NCBI RefSeq assembly: GCF_947499265.1
Contig: NZ_CANMNK010000001.1
Span: forward strand, 18,501 to 82,500
Direction: 5' to 3'
Length of the DNA: 64,000 nucleotides
DNA from: an uncultured Roseobacter sp.
GTDB lineage: Bacteria > Pseudomonadota > Alphaproteobacteria > Rhodobacterales > Rhodobacteraceae
Under the pieces are notes generated by a model, which was not told the DNA's origin, did not search any database, and saw only the letters and a program-made list of their open reading frames with translations. This document shows, in pieces, positions 35,074 to 45,236 of the stretch. Position numbers and translations under genes: made by a program. The number at the start of each line of letters is the position of its first letter. Position 1 is the stretch's first letter.

Positions 35074-37212
35074 TCAGGCTCTCTTCTGGCTGGTCGGGCG
35101 GACGTGAAAAGACCGAAAGGTCTTGATCACCAGCTCCGCAAATTCCGGGTCATTGATGTTGTGGGGCACGCGCACCAATTGGCGGTTCGCGGTGGCGCGC
35201 ACCGTAGCTTCGAGCGTGTTAAACAGCGCCTTGTTCGCGGTCGGGTCCCAAAACGGCATGCCCGGCGCGTCCAGTGCTGAAACACCACCCTCCGGCAGGA
35301 AAAAGCGCACAACCCCGTTCATGTCGTTCAGTTTTTCGCCAATGAAGCGGCCCATCTCGGCATTCTCTTCCGGCGTGGTGCGCATCAGGGTGATCTGCGG
35401 GTTGTGCTCGTAGAAAAGCCGTCCGCTGTACTGTTCCGGCACGGTATCCGGGGCGTTGAAATTGACCATATCGAGCGCACCACAGGCGCCGATGTAGGGG
35501 CGTCTGTCAGCAATCATCGCATTGAAACGCGTCTCATCCGCAGCAAAGACCCCACCTGCCACCATGTCGCAAATCTCGGTGGTTGTCAGATCAATCACCG
35601 CTTCAAGCTTGCCGGAAGAGAGGAGCTTTTCCATCGCCCGCCCACCGGTGCCGGTCGCATGGAACACAAGGCAATCGTAGTCGCCCTCCAACCGCGCCGT
35701 GACCTGCTGCACGCAAGGCGTCGTCACCCCGAACATGGTGAGGCCGATCGCAGGTTTGTCGGCGACCGGCTTTGCGATCTGGCGTGCCTTGGCCATCGCC
35801 GCCACAGCATGGGCGGCGTTGCCAAGCACGTCTCGGGTGATCGAATTGATCCCCTGAACATCCGCCACCGAATGCATCATCGTGATGTCGGACGGACCGA
35901 CATATTGCGATGTGTTGCCACTGGCCACGGTGGAGACGATCATCTTGGGCACCCCCACGTGCGGCACCCGAAACCCCGGGGCAACCAGCGCTGTCCCGCC
36001 CGAACCTCCGGCGGCGATCAGACCGGCGATGTCACTGCGCTGACACACCCAACGCTCAAACGCGAGGGTCATGCCCGCCACGGCGGTGCCGCGATCCCCG
36101 GTGAAAACACCGGCTGTGCCCCGCGGATGCAAGCCCGCCACAGCGTTTGGCGGCACCTCGGCACCAGACGGTTTGCCCGAGGTGGACAGGTCCACCAGCG
36201 CCACGCGCACGCCCTGCTCTTTGATGATGTCCCGCATGAAGCGGAGCTCATCGCCCTTGGTATCGAGTGTACCGCAGACGTAGACAATGCCGGAACGACC
36301 CAGATCGGCGCGAGGCACCGTGACGTGCTGAGGGGGAGACGCATCAGCTGTCACGGTGCGCGCCGATTGTGCGATGACATGCACCGGCACAGGCGCTGTC
36401 CAGCGCGTCGGAACACGCGGATTGGACAAGTAAACTTTGGCAGCGAATGAACGCTCCGGCGTCTGCTGCGGCGGCGCCTCCACATCGTCGGGCGTTTCGT
36501 CATGAGCATGCCGTCCGACACCCAGCAGCGCCTGTTGCAGATCCCGGTCAGCGGCCAGCACACCGGCATCCATCACCCGGTTGACCTTACCGTTGACCAT
36601 GATGGCCACATCCTCGGCCACGGTGGTGGCCACACCGATGTTCTGCTCAATCACCAGCACGTCGATGTCGCCCTCGCGCCCCAGCTGCACCAGCATCTCG
36701 GCCACCTGGTTCACAATCACCGGGGCGAGCCCTTCGGTGGGTTCATCCATCACCAGCAGCTTGGGGTTCAGCAAGAGCGCCCGGCTGATCGCAAGCATTT
36801 GCTGTTCGCCACCCGACAGTTGCGCGCCGCCGTTGCCTTTGCGTTCCGCCAACCGCGGGAATACCGAATAAATCCGGTCCGGTGTCCAGGGCCCGTTCTT
36901 TGTGGCCACCAGCCGCAAATGTTCGTCCACGGTCAGGGATTTCCAGAGCCGTCTCCCCTGGGGCACATATCCGATGCCGGACCGCGCAATTTCAGAAGGC
37001 CCCATGCCCGCGAGGCTTTGGCCGTTGAAACTGATCGTGCCGGACCGCACCGGCACCAGCCCCATGATCGCCTTGCACAGGGTTGTTTTCCCCATGCCAT
37101 TGCGGCCCACCACCGAAAGCACCCCGTGATCAAGCGCAAGGTTCACCCCCTGCAGCGCATGGGACTGGCCGTAAAAGACGTTCAGGTCGCGGACATCGAG
37201 CGTGTTACTCAT
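35074..37212 (-). CDS. LivF-type ABC ATPase fused to a Tm-1-like (UPF0261) domain
   Basis: A 712-residue fusion. Residues 1-235 are a complete branched-chain-amino-acid-type ATPase (Walker [12 protein letters not shown] at 35-44, signature LSGGEQQ near 133, Walker [14 protein letters not shown]). A linker of about 70 residues leads to a UPF0261/Tm-1 domain from about 306 ([41 protein letters not shown]). Tm-1 domains bind ATP; the plant protein blocks tobamovirus replication, while bacterial roles are unknown. It is the LivF of the importer encoded upstream, overlapping livG by 8 bp. Confidence 0.9.
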   Translation of the reverse strand: MSNTLDVRDLNVFYGQSHALQGVNLALDHGVLSVVGRNGMGKTTLCKAIMGLVPVRSGTISFNGQSLAGMGPSEIARSGIGYVPQGRRLWKSLTVDEHLRLVATKNGPWTPDRIYSVFPRLAERKGNGGAQLSGGEQQMLAISRALLLNPKLLVMDEPTEGLAPVIVNQVAEMLVQLGREGDIDVLVIEQNIGVATTVAEDVAIMVNGKVNRVMDAGVLAADRDLQQALLGVGRHAHDETPDDVEAPPQQTPERSFAAKVYLSNPRVPTRWTAPVPVHVIAQSARTVTADASPPQHVTVPRADLGRSGIVYVCGTLDTKGDELRFMRDIIKEQGVRVALVDLSTSGKPSGAEVPPNAVAGLHPRGTAGVFTGDRGTAVAGMTLAFERWVCQRSDIAGLIAAGGSGGTALVAPGFRVPHVGVPKMIVSTVASGNTSQYVGPSDITMMHSVADVQGINSITRDVLGNAAHAVAAMAKARQIAKPVADKPAIGLTMFGVTTPCVQQVTARLEGDYDCLVFHATGTGGRAMEKLLSSGKLEAVIDLTTTEICDMVAGGVFAADETRFNAMIADRRPYIGACGALDMVNFNAPDTVPEQYSGRLFYEHNPQITLMRTTPEENAEMGRFIGEKLNDMNGVVRFFLPEGGVSALDAPGMPFWDPTANKALFNTLEATVRATANRQLVRVPHNINDPEFAELVIKTFRSFHVRPTSQKRA

Positions 37213-38002
37213 CCTCTGCGCCTCCCAGATACAGGGCCTGCACTTCTGCGTCGTCTTCGATCTCGGCTGGTTTGCCTTCCTTGAAGATGCGCCCGTTGTG
37301 CATCATCGTGACCATGTCCGAGACACGCAGGGCGACATCCATGTCATGTTCGATGATGATGTAGCCGACATGGCCCGGCAGCCCGGTCAGAATGCGGATC
37401 AGTTCAGCCCGCTCGGTCGGGGACAGGCCTGCGGCAGGCTCGTCAAACAGAATGAACCGCGGCGCGCCAGAGAGCGCCATGGCAATCTCCAGCTGGCGCT
37501 GCTGACCGTAGCTGAGATCACTCACGGAGGTCGCGCGCACGTCCGCAAGGTTTACGGTTTCAACCAACTCTTCGGCCGTCTGCATGAGCGCGTCGGATTT
37601 GCGGGGTCGTTTGAAGGAAAACCGCCCGCGCGACACACCCCGGCAGGCCAGATACACATTGTCCAGCACGCTGAGACCATTGAACAAAAGCGAAATCTGA
37701 TAGGTGCGGCGCAACCCCCGGCGAATGCGTTCCTGCGCGGGAAAGACGGTGACGTCCTCCCCGAAAAACCGGATCGCGCCGGTGGTTGGCGCAAAGTCCC
37801 CGGTGATGCAGTTAAAGAGCGTTGTCTTGCCCGCCCCGTTTGATCCCAGAACGGCCCGCCGTTCGCCCGGGCGCACCATCATGTTGATCCCGCCCAAAGC
37901 TTCGAGCGCGCCAAATTTCTTGGAGACGTCGCGCAGCTCCAGCGCATAGCCTGCACCACCCTGCGTGGCGGTCGATCCGGTCAGTGTCGCCGCATCGCTC
38001 AT
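37205..38002 (-). CDS. livG: Branched-chain-amino-acid-type ABC transporter ATPase
   Basis: A 265-residue ATPase of the LivG branch. Walker A is LGSNGAGKTTLFN, the Q-loop follows at RRTYQISLLFNGLSV, the signature is LSYGQQRQLEIAMAL and Walker B is FILFDEPAAGLSP with His in IIIEHDMD. The LSYGQ signature is normal for LivG. It pairs with the LivF half of the fusion gene. The start overlaps livM by 4 bp. The substrate is unknown; LivFGHMK-type systems also carry amides, urea and aromatic compounds. Confidence 0.92.
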   Translation of the reverse strand: MSDAATLTGSTATQGGAGYALELRDVSKKFGALEALGGINMMVRPGERRAVLGSNGAGKTTLFNCITGDFAPTTGAIRFFGEDVTVFPAQERIRRGLRRTYQISLLFNGLSVLDNVYLACRGVSRGRFSFKRPRKSDALMQTAEELVETVNLADVRATSVSDLSYGQQRQLEIAMALSGAPRFILFDEPAAGLSPTERAELIRILTGLPGHVGYIIIEHDMDVALRVSDMVTMMHNGRIFKEGKPAEIEDDAEVQALYLGGAEDE

Positions 38003-39069
38003 AGCGGATCCTGCCCCCGACTCTCACCGGTCAGCGGGTCGCGGTTGCGCGCCGCCTTGAACTTCTCCCAAAGGCCCAAAACGCCATCCGGCGAGAAGAA
38101 CACGATGATCAGAAAGCCCAGGCCGATCACCAGCTGAAACCGTTCACCCGCCAGCCCGAGATTGACCAGAAAATCCACCGCAAAGGTCTTGAGGATCACG
38201 TAGATAAACGCCCCGATGAAGGGCCCTATGGGATGACGCAGCCCACCGATCACCGCGATGATCAGGATATCAATCGCCGGGCCGATCCCCACGGTACCGG
38301 GTGAAATCTGGCTGGACTGCCAGGTGAGCAGTATGCCCCCAATCCCCGCCAGACAGCCCGCAAACGCATAGGCGGCGACCCGGTGTGCGGTGACATTGTA
38401 GCCAAGCGCCGCCATCCGGCGCGGATTGTCGCGCACCCCCTGCAAGGCCAATCCGAAAGGCGCCCGGCTGATGTAGAGCACAAGCGCGTAGGCGCCCACG
38501 GCGAAGAAGAGAGTGAGATAGTAAAAGGCATAAGGCCCGCGCCAGTCGACCCCAAAGAGCTGCGGCGGCAACACCGAATTGAATCCCTGAAATCCGTTGA
38601 AGAGGTCATAATTCTGCCGGGTGAAATAGAAAAACGCCGCCGCAATCGCCAGCGTGATCATGATGGTGTAGATGCCTTCGGTCCGCACGGCGAGCCAGCC
38701 CACCAGCGTCGCGAAGACCGTCGCCAGAAACAGCGCCAGCGGGATCGCGATCCACCACGGCCAGCCTTGAGAGATCGTTTCAATCGCGCTGTTGCCGAAA
38801 ATGGCCATCATGTAGCCGGCAAAACCCGCAAAGGCCATCTGCGCCAGGCTCACCATGCCGCCATACCCCGCCAGGAACATCAGACTGAGCGATATGATCC
38901 CCAGGATGAACGTCCAGCCCATGATCTGGAACATCACGAAGGGGCTGACGAAGGCCGGGATCACCAGCAGGACGACCCCCATCACCCAGTAGCCGGGCGG
39001 CACACGCTCGACCCAAGCACGGTCTTGACGCAGGCGGCCTTGGGCCAGATCCGGGGTCAGGTCCACCAC
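37999..39069 (-). CDS. livM: Branched-chain-amino-acid-type ABC transporter permease (LivM)
   Basis: A 356-residue membrane protein with about nine or ten helices. YGGMVSLAQMAFAGFAGYM is the LivM/LivH signature and ALQGVRDNPRRMAALGYNV is the cytoplasmic coupling loop that contacts the ATPase. It lies 4 bp downstream of livH and overlaps livG, so the importer genes form one translation-coupled block. Confidence 0.92.
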   Translation of the reverse strand: MVDLTPDLAQGRLRQDRAWVERVPPGYWVMGVVLLVIPAFVSPFVMFQIMGWTFILGIISLSLMFLAGYGGMVSLAQMAFAGFAGYMMAIFGNSAIETISQGWPWWIAIPLALFLATVFATLVGWLAVRTEGIYTIMITLAIAAAFFYFTRQNYDLFNGFQGFNSVLPPQLFGVDWRGPYAFYYLTLFFAVGAYALVLYISRAPFGLALQGVRDNPRRMAALGYNVTAHRVAAYAFAGCLAGIGGILLTWQSSQISPGTVGIGPAIDILIIAVIGGLRHPIGPFIGAFIYVILKTFAVDFLVNLGLAGERFQLVIGLGFLIIVFFSPDGVLGLWEKFKAARNRDPLTGESRGQDPL

Positions 39070-39073
39070 CCTC

Positions 39074-40087
39074 TCAGCCCTCCGATCCCATGAGACCCTG
39101 CGGCCGGAAGGCCAGCACCACGACCATGATCAGGAAGGTCAGCACCACCGCGTAGGTTGGGAAGTAGACCGAGCCAAACTGCTCTGCCAACCCGATCAGC
39201 AACGCCCCAAGGGCTGCCCCCGGAATGGAGCCCATCCCCCCCACGATCACCACCACAAGGGACGCCAGCAGGAACCGGATATCCTCCCCCGGTGCGACCG
39301 ACTGGAAGGTGCCGCCCACCACACCGGCAATGCCCGCAAGCCCCGCGCCAAAGGCAAAGACGCCGACAAAGACGATCTGAATGCGGGCGCCGGTGGCCTG
39401 CAGCATGTCGCGGTCATCAACGCCCGCGCGGATCATCATGCCAATACGTGTGCGGTTCAGCGCCAGCCACATCGCGATGCCCAAAATCACCGCCGCGATG
39501 AAAATCACGATCCGCACCATGGGGTATTTCATGTACACCAGATCTCCGGAACGTTTTACGGTGGTGACAAAAAAGGTTTCCACCGGGCCGCTGAGCCAGG
39601 GTGGTGGGGAGATGTTGAAGAAATCACCGCCAAAGCCCCAGAGCATCAGGTCGGCGACCACAATCGAAATGCCGATGGTCACGAGGGTCTGGCGCAGATC
39701 CTCCCCCTCCATCCGTCGGAACACCAGCACCTGCAGCAGCACCCCGCAGAACCCCACGACGACGAAGGCCACCGGGAAGGCCAACAGCCAGTATCCGGTG
39801 ATGTCTGCCGTGTGAAATCCGATGTAACCGCCCAGCAGGTAAAGTGTGCCGTGGGCCAGATTGACGTTGCGCATCAGTCCGAAAATCAGGGTGAACCCGC
39901 TGGCCACCAGAAAATAGAGCCCGCCGAGGGTAATGCCGTTAAAGAGCGCTGCCAGAAATACTTTTTTCTTGCCGATGACGTCGACCAGACCCTGCGGCCA
40001 GATCGCGAAAATCAGCCACAACAGGATCACAACCGCCAGCGCGATGAGCGCGGTCCAGACCGGGTGCGCATTGGCAAAACGCCTCAT
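39074..40087 (-). CDS. livH: Branched-chain-amino-acid-type ABC transporter permease (LivH)
   Basis: A 337-residue membrane protein. LFNGITLGGLYFLVASGFTLIFGLMRNVNLAHGTLYLLGGYIG is the LivH signature, and DRDMLQATGARIQIVFVGVFAFGAGLAG holds the coupling loop. The longer N-terminus (about 40 residues with an extra helix) is unusual but not rare. It starts 128 bp downstream of the AraC gene; that gap may contain a separate promoter, though none is certain. Confidence 0.92.
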   Translation of the reverse strand: MRRFANAHPVWTALIALAVVILLWLIFAIWPQGLVDVIGKKKVFLAALFNGITLGGLYFLVASGFTLIFGLMRNVNLAHGTLYLLGGYIGFHTADITGYWLLAFPVAFVVVGFCGVLLQVLVFRRMEGEDLRQTLVTIGISIVVADLMLWGFGGDFFNISPPPWLSGPVETFFVTTVKRSGDLVYMKYPMVRIVIFIAAVILGIAMWLALNRTRIGMMIRAGVDDRDMLQATGARIQIVFVGVFAFGAGLAGIAGVVGGTFQSVAPGEDIRFLLASLVVVIVGGMGSIPGAALGALLIGLAEQFGSVYFPTYAVVLTFLIMVVVLAFRPQGLMGSEG

Positions 40088-40215
40088 GACCCGGCCTTTA
40101 TGGTCGGCGGCTGTTTCAAATCTGACCTCCCTGGTTCCCCTGTTCGGGAACTCCTTGTGAGATCAGCTTAGGACAAGGTCGCAGATGCGGGCGTACCCAA
40201 TAGTCTGCTCCGTTT

Positions 40216-41058
40216 TCACATCATCGGAAAAGCGCCACTGGTCACATGCGCCACGCGCCGGTATTCCGAGGGCGCAATGCCAACATTGCTGGAAAAGAAG
40301 CGGGTAAAGCTGGCCTGGCTGGAGAATCCCAGATCAAAAGCAATATCAGTCACTGACTTTTCGGTCTGCAACAGTTCTTCGATCGCCCGTTCCGACCGCA
40401 GGGTGTTCATGTATACATTTGGCGTCACGCCCATGTATTGTTTGAACAGCTTGAAGAAATGTGGGCGTGACAGTCCAACCGAGCGCGCCATGCGCTCCAT
40501 GTCCATGTCCTGACCCATCTTTTCCTGGATCAACCGCAACGACCGGCGCACCCGGAAATCGCTGAAGCGATCACAAGCGTGGCGCCGCAGCGATGCCACG
40601 TCATTGCGCCAGGACAGATCAAAGCTCGCGCGGGTCAGGCCAAACAGCAATTGGTCGAACCCGGTCTGATCCTCATCATCCAGCAACAGCGCCGTCAAAC
40701 GGTTCACCAGACCGCTCATTTCATCGGTCAGTTTCAGATCGCTGCGCCCGAACTTCAGCGCAAACTCGGCTGAGGTGCTGTTTTCCAGAAACCACATCGG
40801 CTTGATATAGAGCACAAGGCAGATGTTGGGGCCTGCGTCCGTCACCTCAAAACCGTGCGGCTCCCAGGGGCTGATCGCAGCGGCCGTGCCGGGTGCGATT
40901 TTCACCACGTCGCCGCCCGTCGGCACATAGGCCGGGCTACCGTCCACGTGAAAGATCAGATGTCCTTCGCGGTGGGCATGGGTGATGATCGCTTTGTTCA
41001 AACTGTATAGTGCGGCCCGGCCGAACTCGCCGTGGCACACCGCAATTGCCTGACTCAT
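40216..41058 (-). CDS. AraC family transcriptional regulator
   Basis: A 280-residue regulator: N-terminal cupin (GHLIFHVDGSPAYVPTGGDVVKIAPGTAAAISPWEPHGFEV) and C-terminal double helix-turn-helix (MARSVGLSRPHFFKLFKQYMG; VTDIAFDLGFSSQASFTRFFSSNVGIAPSEYR). The open frame extends 28 codons upstream, but ATG at 41058 begins the family-like MSQAIAVCHGEFG. Its place in the middle of the cluster, between dehydrogenases and importer genes, suggests it senses the imported compound and controls the whole run. Confidence 0.9.
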   Translation of the reverse strand: MSQAIAVCHGEFGRAALYSLNKAIITHAHREGHLIFHVDGSPAYVPTGGDVVKIAPGTAAAISPWEPHGFEVTDAGPNICLVLYIKPMWFLENSTSAEFALKFGRSDLKLTDEMSGLVNRLTALLLDDEDQTGFDQLLFGLTRASFDLSWRNDVASLRRHACDRFSDFRVRRSLRLIQEKMGQDMDMERMARSVGLSRPHFFKLFKQYMGVTPNVYMNTLRSERAIEELLQTEKSVTDIAFDLGFSSQASFTRFFSSNVGIAPSEYRRVAHVTSGAFPMM

Positions 41059-41232
41059 CGCCTTGATCCTCCCAGTCAAAGCATCACGGTGGCGTCTGAA
41101 GCAGAAGTCCCGTGATCTGACCCATCGGGGCACAGATGCCAATGCCCTGACAAGTCTCCCGGACCAAAAATCAGACTTGACGTTATCCCGCGCGATTTTT
41201 GGATAAACCGGGTTTTTGGCGGAAATTGGCGG

Positions 41233-42663
41233 TCAGGGCCGCGTATAAGCTGTTTTCACAACCGTGAAAAACTCCGCGGCATAGCTGCCCTGTTCACGCG
41301 GGCCAAAGCTCGAAGATTTTCGCCCGCCGAAGGGTACATGATAGTCGACGCCCGCAGTCGGCAGATTGACCATCACCATACCAACTTCGGCTTTACGCTT
41401 GAAATCGCTGGCATATTTCAGGCTGGTGGTACAGATGCCACCGCTCAACCCGAAGTCGGTTGCATTCGCAACCGCAAGGGCTTCCTCATAGCTTTCCACC
41501 GCGATCAGCGAGGCAACAGGCCCGAAAACCTCCTCGCGGTTGATGCGCATATCGGGGTGCGTGTCGGTGATCAAAGCAGGCTGCAGGAAATACCCATTTG
41601 TCTGCAACTGGAGCGCATCGCCACCCGCACGCAAAACGCCCCCTTGATTGCGGGCAATCGCGATGTAGTCGAGATCCTGCGCCAATTGGGTCGAATCAAC
41701 CACCGGCCCGATCTGGGTGGCCTCCTCCAGCGCCGGACCAACCTTCAGCCGCGCCATACGCTCCGCAAGCGCCGAAACAAAGCGGTCGTGAATGCCGCGC
41801 GTTACGATCAGACGGGACGAGGCGGTGCAGCGCTGCCCGGTCGAGAAGAACGCGCCATCAAGCGCGCATTCCACCGCGATATCCAGATCCGCATCATCGA
41901 GCACAACGAGTGGGTTTTTACCCCCCATTTCCAGCTGCACCCGGCGCATATGGGGCAGGCTCGCCTGGGCCACCCGCGCGCCGGTGGCCTGCGATCCGGT
42001 GAAGGTGATCGCATCGACCCGCGCGTCATCCAGCATGGATTGGCCGACCACAGCACCCGGCCCCATGACCAGATTAAGAACGCCGGGCGGCACACCTGCG
42101 CGGAGCAAGATATCCACCAGCGCCCAGGCACAGCCGGGCACCAGCTCGGCCGGTTTAAAGACAACCGTATTGCCATGACAGAGGGCGGGGGCGATTTTCC
42201 AGGCGGGGATGGCGATGGGGAAATTCCACGGCGTGATGATCCCGACCACGCCCACCGGCTCACGCGTGACCTCGACCTGCACCCCGGCCCGAACGGAATC
42301 CCGCAGCTCCCCGCGCTGGCGCAATGCTTCTCCTGCGAAGAACAGGAAGATGTGCCCGGCTCTTGTCACCTCCCCCCGTGCTTCTTTCAGGATCTTGCCT
42401 TCTTCGCGGGCCAGCAGGGTCGCCAGCTCTTCGGTCCGGGCCAATATCTCATCGCCCGCAGTGTGCAGAATATCATGACGCTGTTGCGGCGTGCTGTGTG
42501 ACCATGCCGGAAAAGCCTCGGCTGCGGCTGCAATCGCGGTTTCCGTCTCCGCACGACCTGCCTGGGCATAGACCCCGATCACATCTGACGTATCCGAGGG
42601 GTTGATATTTTCCGCCCCATGCCCGGTTGTTTCCCAAAGGCCGTTGATCAAGTTTGGTTTCAT
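41233..42663 (-). CDS. NAD(P)-dependent aldehyde dehydrogenase
   Basis: A 476-residue ALDH. The catalytic Cys is in FFSTGQRCTASSRLIV and the general-base Glu in VQLEMGGKNPLVV; the coenzyme-binding FTGSQATGARVAQ and the late EVFGPVASLIAV are intact. It resembles semialdehyde dehydrogenases such as alpha-ketoglutaric semialdehyde dehydrogenase. The ATG at 42663 has GAGG six bases upstream; an in-frame ATG four codons earlier has poorer spacing. It probably oxidises an aldehyde from the imported substrate. Confidence 0.92.
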   Translation of the reverse strand: MKPNLINGLWETTGHGAENINPSDTSDVIGVYAQAGRAETETAIAAAAEAFPAWSHSTPQQRHDILHTAGDEILARTEELATLLAREEGKILKEARGEVTRAGHIFLFFAGEALRQRGELRDSVRAGVQVEVTREPVGVVGIITPWNFPIAIPAWKIAPALCHGNTVVFKPAELVPGCAWALVDILLRAGVPPGVLNLVMGPGAVVGQSMLDDARVDAITFTGSQATGARVAQASLPHMRRVQLEMGGKNPLVVLDDADLDIAVECALDGAFFSTGQRCTASSRLIVTRGIHDRFVSALAERMARLKVGPALEEATQIGPVVDSTQLAQDLDYIAIARNQGGVLRAGGDALQLQTNGYFLQPALITDTHPDMRINREEVFGPVASLIAVESYEEALAVANATDFGLSGGICTTSLKYASDFKRKAEVGMVMVNLPTAGVDYHVPFGGRKSSSFGPREQGSYAAEFFTVVKTAYTRP

Positions 42664-42671
42664 CTCATGCC

Positions 42672-43697
42672 TCAATATACCGAGGAGAGGACATCGCGCG
42701 CGGTATCGAGGGTCAAGCCCGCCTTGCCCTGCGCCTGACTGGCCGCCTGATCCAGCGTCGATTGTGCGACGCCCATATCGGAAAGCCGGGCCGCCATCGG
42801 TGCCCGGGCCAATACTTCTGTCATCGCCTCATCCAGCCGCTGTGCGTCACGGCCCAGAACCTTGAGCAACATCTCGGCCCGTTCGCCGTTCACGCTGCTG
42901 CGGCGGATGATTTCCGGCAAAAGCAGCCGCGCCATATCCGGCACCTGCAGCCCGGCCTGTTCGTGTGCCAATGCATCCGCCAGCGTCAGTGCAGGCCCCA
43001 CGCCCTTCTCCTGCGACAGAGAGGCGTTGAGGCTGGCGGCCATCATATCGCGGCGCAGATCGAGATCCTGCGCGCGTTGGCCCGCATCACCGATCCGCGG
43101 CAGCGTGCCCAATGACCGGCCAAGCCCGTCCAGCGCCATCCCATCCGCGGGCGGATTGAAGGATTGGGCGAGGTAAGATTCGACACAGCGCACCAGGCTC
43201 AGCACCGAACTGCGCCAGGACTGTCCGCAATCCGCATTCAACGTCAGGGTGGGGTCGCAGATCAGCACAGACGGCAAGCCCGCCCGCCAGCTTTCCAGAT
43301 TGCGCGTGCAGGGGCCGGGCAAACCATCCACGCCGGGGATCGCATACATCGGCGTTCGGTGCCCCGTGGCCTGCGAAAGACCATATCGGCACTTGCGCGC
43401 CAGTTCGATCGCGCGAGCGGATCCGAACGCGATAAGGACATCCGGTGGCGTGCCTGTATCAATGGCGGTGCGCGACAGATGTCTGAGGTCACTGGCTGCA
43501 TCGAAAACCATGCTCTGTACGGCAGTTTTATGGGGCAACCCCTCCTGCACACGGTAGGCGAAATCGCTCTCCAGCAGGTCATCGCCATAGATCAGCAAGG
43601 GCGCTTTGCAGCCCGCACGCTCCAGTTCGGAGTGCAAAGCTTCCTGCATCACGTCGTCCGCAAAATGCACGCGTGTCGGATAGGTGATGAGCGTCAT
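42672..43697 (-). CDS. Iron-type alcohol dehydrogenase/maleylacetate reductase homologue lacking metal ligands
   Basis: A 341-residue protein with the overall pattern of maleylacetate reductase (start TLITYPTRVHFADDVM; AFGSARAIELARK; PGVDGLPGPCTRN). The motif that normally reads DALTHAVEAY is here LSLVRCVESY: the metal-binding Asp becomes Leu166 and the His becomes Arg170, and the later HALAHxLG is ALTLADAL. At least three of four metal ligands seem missing. It may be catalytically changed or a regulatory partner. It lies 8 bp before the aldehyde dehydrogenase gene. Confidence 0.75.
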   Translation of the reverse strand: MTLITYPTRVHFADDVMQEALHSELERAGCKAPLLIYGDDLLESDFAYRVQEGLPHKTAVQSMVFDAASDLRHLSRTAIDTGTPPDVLIAFGSARAIELARKCRYGLSQATGHRTPMYAIPGVDGLPGPCTRNLESWRAGLPSVLICDPTLTLNADCGQSWRSSVLSLVRCVESYLAQSFNPPADGMALDGLGRSLGTLPRIGDAGQRAQDLDLRRDMMAASLNASLSQEKGVGPALTLADALAHEQAGLQVPDMARLLLPEIIRRSSVNGERAEMLLKVLGRDAQRLDEAMTEVLARAPMAARLSDMGVAQSTLDQAASQAQGKAGLTLDTARDVLSSVY

Positions 43698-43732
43698 AGC
43701 TCCCGCCCGTGTCGAAGTGAAAGAAGGGGAGT

Positions 43733-43758
43733 GTCCGGGCAGAAACCCCTGCCCGGAC
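43733..43758 (-). terminator. Stem-loop after the binding-protein gene
   Basis: GTCCGGGCAG (43733-43742) and CTGCCCGGAC (43749-43758) form a perfect 10-bp stem with a 6-nt loop, in the gap between the binding-protein stop and the next gene. Without a strong T-run it probably acts as an mRNA-stabilising or partial-termination element, which raises binding-protein levels over downstream genes. Confidence 0.6.
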
Positions 43759-43772
43759 GTGCCAGTTGTGCG

Positions 43773-45029
43773 TCAGTAGGACGACTGACAGACCGGTGTT
43801 TCACGGCCCGGCAGACCTATCGCGGTAAAGGCCGCCTTGTCGATGCCCAGCGTCTGGTTCACACCATCCACTTTTTTCACCAGCTGCGTGGCCAGCGTGC
43901 CATCTTCCAGCTCCACCACTTCGGAGACGAAGTTGGCCCCGATGGCCTGGCGGTTTTCATCCAGCGTGATCTTGCCGTTGGGCGCGTCCAGTTCCAGCGT
44001 GCTCAGGCATCCGCGGAACGCTGCATGCCCGTCGCTCAGATCGCCGCCCACGGTCTCCATGCACTGCGCCATCGCGGTGGTGGCATTGTAGTAGCCGGTG
44101 GCCAGCAGAGAGGGCGATGGGAACCGTTGATCCGGCGGGAAGGTGTCCTGATAGGCCTTTACATAGGCCTGCCATTTCGGGTCATCCCATGTATCCGCCT
44201 GCGGACCGGCAGACGGCACACCGATCAACGCCTGTTTCGCCGACCCTTCGGACGACAGAACTGTGCCATCGACCATGATGGAGCCTCCGATCAGGTTCGC
44301 GTCACCGCCGGCCTGTTGGTATTGGTTGAGGAAGTTCACAGCATCCCCGCCCCCCAAGCCGAGATAGATTGCGTCCACATCGTCGGGCAGCGCCGCGATG
44401 ATGGAGCCGAAATCCTTCGTGCCCAGCGGGACCCAAAGACGTTCAGTGATTTCGCCCCCCGCAGCGCAGAATTCGGTCGTGAACCCGAAGACCTGCGTGT
44501 AGATAAAGGAATAATCCTCCCCCACGGTCGCGACGGTCTCATAGCCCTTTTCATTATAGGCGTAGTCGCCAAGGCCCACCGACCACTGCGCCCCGTCCGT
44601 GTTAAACCGGAAGAAGTTCTCGGACGGCGTCACGAAGGTGGTCTCCATCGCGCCCGAAATGCCGTTGATGAAGGTCACGCCCGGCTGGGTTTTGGAATAA
44701 TCCCGGATCGCGATCCCCTCGGAGCCGGAGAGCGGGCCAAGGATGATATCCACCCCGTCCTGCTCCACCAGTTTGCGCGCGCCGCGCAAGGCGGAATCCG
44801 GTGAGGCATCGGTCGATTGAATAATGAGCTCGATCTCGCGCCCGCCAACGGAATCACCGATCTGCGCCAAGGCGGTTTTCATGCCGCGCACGCCATCTTC
44901 GCCCAGGGCGGTATAGGTGCCTTCCAGCGTGGCGAGCACACCAATTTTCACGGCCTCAGCCTGCACCGCTGACGCACCGGCGCTGATCAGCGCCACGGTG
45001 GACAACGTGCCAAGTAATGTCTTCTTCAT
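43773..45029 (-). CDS. Branched-chain-amino-acid-type ABC solute-binding protein
   Basis: A 418-residue periplasmic protein. The signal peptide is MKKTLLGTLSTVALISAG with likely cleavage after AVQA. The mature start VKIGVLATLEGTYTALGEDGVRG and LVEQDGVDIILGPLSGSEGIA are typical of LivK/AmiC-type receptors, and it has paired Cys near the C-terminus. It is transcriptionally first in the cluster and is separated from the other importer genes by the dehydrogenases and the AraC regulator. The ligand is not evident. Confidence 0.9.
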   Translation of the reverse strand: MKKTLLGTLSTVALISAGASAVQAEAVKIGVLATLEGTYTALGEDGVRGMKTALAQIGDSVGGREIELIIQSTDASPDSALRGARKLVEQDGVDIILGPLSGSEGIAIRDYSKTQPGVTFINGISGAMETTFVTPSENFFRFNTDGAQWSVGLGDYAYNEKGYETVATVGEDYSFIYTQVFGFTTEFCAAGGEITERLWVPLGTKDFGSIIAALPDDVDAIYLGLGGGDAVNFLNQYQQAGGDANLIGGSIMVDGTVLSSEGSAKQALIGVPSAGPQADTWDDPKWQAYVKAYQDTFPPDQRFPSPSLLATGYYNATTAMAQCMETVGGDLSDGHAAFRGCLSTLELDAPNGKITLDENRQAIGANFVSEVVELEDGTLATQLVKKVDGVNQTLGIDKAAFTAIGLPGRETPVCQSSY

Positions 45030-45236
45030 GAAGTCTTCCTCCCAATTCTGTTGGCACCCCTTATGCGGCCTCTGACAGGCGCTTCGGGTGTGACAGGATG
45101 GTGACCCATCGCGCTGCGATCCCGGATCACGACAAGTGCGCCTGCGTAACCAGAGGTCTCTTTTTTAGGTGGGTTGTCGTGGCGGCAGACGCGCGAAACC
45201 ACCCCATCCGGGGCGGCCTGAACGGGATCGGCGGCT

